A DNA stretch of 64,000 bases from Natronoglomus mannanivorans (GTDB lineage: Archaea; Halobacteriota; Halobacteria; Halobacteriales; Natrialbaceae), in NCBI GenBank assembly GCA_025517485.1, contig JAOPKB010000005.1, forward strand, positions 1-64,000, written 5' to 3'. This document shows, one piece after another, positions 60,585-64,000 of this stretch. Each line of letters begins with the position of its first letter. Position 1 is the stretch's first letter. The translations under genes were made by a program, and so were the position numbers. The notes beneath the pieces are model-generated. The model did not search any database. It was not told where the DNA came from and saw only the letters and a list, made by a program, of their open reading frames with translations.

Positions 60585-61676
60585 ATGGAACTGGGGCCGG
60601 AGCTCTCCTACTACGCTCGGGAACTCTACAGGCGACTCCGCCACTACACCGAGAAACGACGCCACGGCTATCGAAATCGAGGCACGCTCGAGGAGGCCGC
60701 CGAATCGATCCTCGCAGAGCGTGCCGACCGCGGATTCGAGGCGGGCGGACACTTCTACGGCGTCTGGCCGCGCGACCTCTGTTTTTCCGCGCCGGGGCTC
60801 GCGGCGATGGGGTTCGACGAGACCGTCCGAAAGACCGGCGTCTGGCTCCTCGAGCAACTCTCGGATGTCTTCTACACCGACTTCCACGGCGAGTACAACG
60901 CTGCGACGCCGGGGGAGGGGGTCGACACCTTCCCCGCGCTCGTGATCCTGCTCGCGGAGTCCGGCGGTCTCGAGGGCAACACCGCCGTCGACACCGACGC
61001 GCTGGCCGACCTCGCCGCGCTTCACCGGCGGAAGTTCTTCGACGAGGAAGACGGGGTCGTGACGGGCAACGGCAGCTCCTGGTGGGACTCGGCGGAGGGG
61101 CCCCGCGAGGCGTACAACACCGCCCTGTTGCTCGCCGCGATCGAACGCCTCGAGGCCGCCGACATCGAGACGACCTACACGGGCCACTCGACTGCCGTTC
61201 GCGACGGGCTAGATCGGCTGTGGACCGGCAGCTACTTCGCCGAATCACGCGACTCGGCGACGCTCGCGTGCGACGCTAACGTCGTTCCGCTGTACTTCGG
61301 ACTCGTCGGTGACGACCGCGCCGAACGGATCGCAACGTCGCTCGATCGCCTCGAGACCGAGGCCGGACTCCGTATGCGCGACCGGCCGTTCTCCACCGAC
61401 GACGTCCACCTCTTTTTCCTCCTCCACACGGACTACCACTACCACGTCTGGCCGTGGAACAGCTTCATGTACGCGATCGGTCTCCAGCGCTACGGTCTCG
61501 AGGAGCGGGCTCGACGGGAGGTCGAGCGCGTCGAGGGCGTGTTGCGTCCGTACGGAAACTTCCTCGAGGTGCTCACGGTCGAGGGGGAGCCCTACGTCAA
61601 GCGCGGTTACGCCAGCGCGGAGGACTTTACGGTGGCTGCAGCGCTCTGGACGCAGTACCGACGAAGTTACGGGTGA
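60585..61676 (+). CDS. Alpha/alpha-barrel glycoside hydrolase-like protein (glucoamylase/debranching type)
   Basis: A 363-residue intracellular protein of the six-hairpin glycosidase fold. Features are GGHFYGVWPRDLCFSAPGLA (the W-x-R-D sugar-binding edge), LSDVFYTDFHGEYNAA, SWWDSAEGPREAYNTALLLA (candidate catalytic acids) and YHYHVWPWNSFMYAIGLQRY. The fold is shared by GH15 and amylo-alpha-1,6-glucosidase families. There is no signal peptide. ATG 60585 is chosen because an upstream extension (60477) is Pro/Arg-rich. Its substrate (glycogen-like glucan, trehalose or a sugar of the envelope) is not decided by the sequence. Confidence 0.85.
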   Translation: MELGPELSYYARELYRRLRHYTEKRRHGYRNRGTLEEAAESILAERADRGFEAGGHFYGVWPRDLCFSAPGLAAMGFDETVRKTGVWLLEQLSDVFYTDFHGEYNAATPGEGVDTFPALVILLAESGGLEGNTAVDTDALADLAALHRRKFFDEEDGVVTGNGSSWWDSAEGPREAYNTALLLAAIERLEAADIETTYTGHSTAVRDGLDRLWTGSYFAESRDSATLACDANVVPLYFGLVGDDRAERIATSLDRLETEAGLRMRDRPFSTDDVHLFFLLHTDYHYHVWPWNSFMYAIGLQRYGLEERARREVERVEGVLRPYGNFLEVLTVEGEPYVKRGYASAEDFTVAAALWTQYRRSYG

Positions 61677-61729
61677 CATCCCCACCGGGAACCGCAGTCC
61701 ACATGGGCGTCCGGACCGGACCGTGATCT

Positions 61730-62650
61730 GTGACAGACGGCCACGAAAACGCCGGCTACCGGCAGCTGTTCGACACCGACCGACTCACGTTCGGCACGGG
61801 ATTCCCACTCACGAGACGCAGCGAGTCGCGACCACCCGTCGACGAGGAGATGGAACTGGCGGCCCACGCGGAGTCAGTGGGGTTCGACGCCCTGTGGGCT
61901 CGCGACGTCCCGCTGTACTGGCCCCGCTTTGGCGACGCGGGACAGACGTTCGACACGTGGCCGTGGCTCAGCCACGTCGCCGCCCACACCTCGGAGATCG
62001 CGCTCGGAACGGCCAGTGTCGTCCTCCCGCTGCGCCACCCGCTCCACGTCGCGAAGAGCGCAGCCTCGGTCGACCGACTCTCCGACGGTCGGCTCGTGAT
62101 GGGCGTCGCGACCGGCGACCGCGATCCCGAGTTCCCGGCGTTCGACGTCGACGCCGAGACGCGCGGCGAGGCGTTTCGCGAACACGTGGACGTCCTCCGA
62201 ACCGTCTGGCGCGAGGACTTCCCCGAACTCGACTCCCAATGGGGGTCGCTCGAGGGCGAGCTCGACCTCGTTCCGAAGCCAACAACGGAGACGATTCCCC
62301 TGTTGCCGACCGGCCACGCCCGTCAGTCGGTCGAGTGGATCGGCGAGCACGGCGACGGCTGGTTCTTCTATCACCTGCCGATGGACACCCTCGAGTCGTA
62401 CCTCGCCGACTGGCGCGACGCCGGGGGCGAGAAGCCGTACGCGATGGCCGTCCGCACGGAACTCGCGGACGACTCCGACGCCGGTCCCGAACCGATCCAC
62501 CTCGGCTACCGCGCCGGCAGCGAGTGGTTCGCCGAGTACTTCCGAGAACTCGAGGATCTGGGCGTCGATCACGTCCTCGTGTCGACGGCCGGCGACGAGC
62601 CCGAACGCGAACTCACGCGGTTCGCCGAGGACGTGATCGAGCGGGTGTAG
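61730..62650 (+). CDS. Luciferase-like F420/FMN-dependent oxidoreductase
   Basis: A 306-residue TIM-barrel enzyme of the luciferase-like monooxygenase family; archaeal members commonly use coenzyme F420. The N-terminus has LTFGTGFPLTRRSESRPPVD, then AESVGFDALWARDVPLYW, IALGTASVVLPLRHPLHVAK, ASVDRLSDGRLVMGVATGDR and WIGEHGDGWFFYHLPM, matching strand-by-strand the family pattern. Translation starts at GTG 61730 54 nt after the glycosidase stop. The substrate is unknown. Confidence 0.92.
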   Translation: MTDGHENAGYRQLFDTDRLTFGTGFPLTRRSESRPPVDEEMELAAHAESVGFDALWARDVPLYWPRFGDAGQTFDTWPWLSHVAAHTSEIALGTASVVLPLRHPLHVAKSAASVDRLSDGRLVMGVATGDRDPEFPAFDVDAETRGEAFREHVDVLRTVWREDFPELDSQWGSLEGELDLVPKPTTETIPLLPTGHARQSVEWIGEHGDGWFFYHLPMDTLESYLADWRDAGGEKPYAMAVRTELADDSDAGPEPIHLGYRAGSEWFAEYFRELEDLGVDHVLVSTAGDEPERELTRFAEDVIERV

Positions 62651-62740
62651 GGGGCCGTCGGTCAGACGGAAAACGGGACCCGGGCGTGTCGTGATCCTCT
62701 CGCCGGCGAGTACGGAACGTACATGGAGTACAGCAGTACA

Positions 62741-62747
62741 TTAATTA
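62741..62747 (+). promoter_or_regulatory. TATA box of the HTH/MazF-like operon
   Basis: TTAATTA is centred 27 nt before ATG 62771, fitting a leaderless message and deciding that start over the upstream ATG 62723, which lies before the TATA box. Confidence 0.6.
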
Positions 62748-62770
62748 CGTTAGCACTCGAATCACGTCGT

Positions 62771-63136
62771 ATGCCGGTGAGTATCGACGACTTCGAGTCC
62801 GGAGAACTACCACGAGAGCCGAGTGTTCCGGAGCAGGTACTCGCCTATCTCTACAGGTACCGAGAGCAGGCGTTCACTCGGTCGGAGATCGCGACCGGAA
62901 TCGACGAAGATTCGAATACCGTGGGGACTGCCCTCTCGAGACTGAAGGATCGGGATCTCGTCCGCCACAAAGGAGAGTATTGGGCGATAACGGACGACCT
63001 GGAACGGGTGACTGGTGCCTACGATCTCCACACCACGACCGAGAGACTCGACGAGGAAGACGGTGGAATCGACGCGACTGAGTGGGAGTCCGCTGCACCG
63101 GATATGCCTCATCCAAGCGAACGAGACGATCGATAG
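62771..63136 (+). CDS. MarR-like winged-helix protein, putative antitoxin
   Basis: A 121-residue protein: MPVSIDDFESGELPREPSVP, then a winged helix (about 20-85; VLAYLYRYREQAFTRSEIAT, TVGTALSRLKDRDLVRHKGEYW) and an acidic tail (about 95-121). Its stop is directly followed by the ATG of the MazF/PemK-like gene. A DNA-binding protein paired in an operon with a PemK-like toxin fits a type II antitoxin, with the acidic tail as the likely toxin-binding part. Most MazF partners use AbrB, RHH or helix folds, so this winged-helix version is less usual. Confidence 0.85.
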   Translation: MPVSIDDFESGELPREPSVPEQVLAYLYRYREQAFTRSEIATGIDEDSNTVGTALSRLKDRDLVRHKGEYWAITDDLERVTGAYDLHTTTERLDEEDGGIDATEWESAAPDMPHPSERDDR

Positions 63137-63472
63137 ATGCAGCCGGAACGTGGTGACGTCGTTCGGAGTGCTGATCCGTTCAAACTGGGAACTGACAGAC
63201 AACGCCCGTGGCTGATCGTCAACAACGACACCCACCCGTTCGATCGCGAACAGTACATCGCCGTCGCCATCTCGACGACGGAATACGCTGATTCCCTGGC
63301 GCTCGAGTCCGAGGTGTGGGAGGTCGGTGGCGTCCCTCGCGAGTCGTTCGTCTCGCCGTGGGCAGTCCATTCACCACGTGCCGAGGATCTCGTCGCGTGG
63401 CAAGGTCGAGTCAAAGACGACTTTATCGATCACGTCGTCGACGAACTGGAGCTGTATCTCCAGAAACAGTGA
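63137..63472 (+). CDS. MazF/PemK-like mRNA interferase
   Basis: A 111-residue SH3-like toxin fold. It starts MQPERGDVVRSADPFKLGTD, the basic R-G-D-x-V pattern, followed by RQRPWLIVNN (the conserved RP-(V/W)-(L/V)-(I/V)-V strand), EQYIAVAISTTEY and later PRAEDLVAWQGRVKDDFIDH, matching the C-terminal helix of PemK/MazF proteins. It begins on the base after the HTH gene stop. Predicted activity is sequence-specific cleavage of mRNA. Some haloarchaeal homologues may have lost activity. Confidence 0.85.
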   Translation: MQPERGDVVRSADPFKLGTDRQRPWLIVNNDTHPFDREQYIAVAISTTEYADSLALESEVWEVGGVPRESFVSPWAVHSPRAEDLVAWQGRVKDDFIDHVVDELELYLQKQ

Positions 63473-63585
63473 TCGTACCTTCCTTCCTTCATCGACTGAA
63501 GTCGTGGGCGTTCGCTATCACTGTGTCAGCACGGTGCGTCGCCGGACTGTCTCGACGAAACGACGAACAGTGACAGCCGCCGGTA

Positions 63586-64000
63586 TCAGTCCTCGCCGAG
63601 CGCGTCCGCGAGGTCGTCGGCGACGTCCGCGATCGCCTCGAGAGCTCGGTCGACGTCGCGGAGCGTCATGAACCCGTGGACCATGTCGTCGTAGTTCTCG
63701 TAGCGCGTGGGAACGCCGTTACGGACGAGCTGTTCGGCGTACGCTTTGCCGCCGTCGCGGAGCGGGTCGAACCCGGCGGTGACGACCGTCGCAGGGGCGA
63801 CCCCGGAGACGTCGGCGGCGTTCGTCGGATCGGCGTACGGGTTCCGTTTGTGGATCTCGTTTCGGTAGTAGCAGTGGTCGAACCACTCCATATCCGCTTC
63901 ACTGAGGACGATACCGGTGTGCTCTCGGACGGACTGCTGGTCCTCTTCGATGCCGACAGCGGGGTACAGGAGGGTCTGACGGGCGATCTCCGGACCGTCG
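63586..64000 (-). CDS. Alpha/beta-hydrolase esterase/lipase (HSL type), C-terminal part
   Basis: A 137-codon fragment open to the window end; the true start lies beyond 64000. The visible part has WFDHCYYRNEIHKRNPYADP, the catalytic-Asp motif TAGFDPLRDGGKAYAEQLVR and the catalytic-His region MVHGFMTLRDVDRALEAI, typical of hormone-sensitive-lipase-like esterases of about 310 residues. The oxyanion HGGG and GDSAGG nucleophile motifs would lie outside the window. It converges on the MazF-like gene across 113 nt. Confidence 0.9.
   Translation of the reverse strand, partial: DGPEIARQTLLYPAVGIEEDQQSVREHTGIVLSEADMEWFDHCYYRNEIHKRNPYADPTNAADVSGVAPATVVTAGFDPLRDGGKAYAEQLVRNGVPTRYENYDDMVHGFMTLRDVDRALEAIADVADDLADALGED

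Overview
This window is chromosomal DNA of a halophilic archaeon (Halobacteria; Natrialbaceae-like is my guess from gene content, not a computed placement). The reasons are GC-rich codons ending in G or C, very acidic proteins, Tat signals on secreted enzymes, PGF-CTERM-like surface anchors, archaeal pilin signals, a HalX domain, a haloarchaeal dodecin, TATA boxes about 25-32 nt before start codons (leaderless promoters) and ATGA stop/start overlaps. No rRNA, tRNA or CRISPR array was recognised.

Layout. 1-560: a small ribbon-helix-helix-like gene and a possible IS200/IS605 end. 560-5791: a secreted subtilase with a C-terminal dockerin, followed 3 nt later by a membrane-anchored protein with two cohesin-like repeats. 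6.1-11.8 kb: an uncharacterised gene, a Tat-exported multicopper oxidase carrying two in-frame tandem repeats, and a chemotaxis transducer. 12-15 kb: regulators, including a receiver-kinase whose phospho-acceptor His is Thr and a divergent HxlR-receiver-HalX protein. 15.3-17.2 kb: an ABC exporter. 18.3-21.2 kb: a giant pilin-vWA protein. 21.5-24.8 kb: a Leloir galactose operon (galK, a 34-codon gene, galT, sugar nucleotidyltransferase). 24.9-28.4 kb: two divergent surface proteins. 28.9-31.9 kb: a GlmU-like/GlmS operon for UDP-GlcNAc precursors.

32-41.5 kb is an envelope block: DUF1616 and DUF4129-type proteins, a DUF58 operon, and a convergent MoxR/DUF4350 operon. 41.7-50.5 kb holds a DUF457-like membrane protein, a Tat-exported unknown, a cytochrome oxidase subunit IV, a polytopic membrane protein, MscS, a UspA protein sharing stop bases with MscS, small zinc proteins and dodecin. 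50.7-53.4 kb: a Tat-exported PQQ-type sugar dehydrogenase and a second dockerin protein with GLUG repeats. 53.6-57.3 kb: IscA-like carrier, HisD, a small membrane protein and a hydrolase-like gene whose C-terminal tail lies in another frame. 57.9-64 kb: HAD phosphatase, acidic membrane protein, methyltransferase, a glucoamylase-like enzyme, a luciferase-like oxidoreductase, an HTH + MazF/PemK-like pair and a truncated esterase.

The most notable themes are a possible archaeal cohesin-dockerin display system (protease, scaffold and a remote second dockerin protein), heavy investment in cell-surface and envelope functions, and repeated use of in-frame 6, 18 and 24 bp tandem repeats in exported or membrane proteins.
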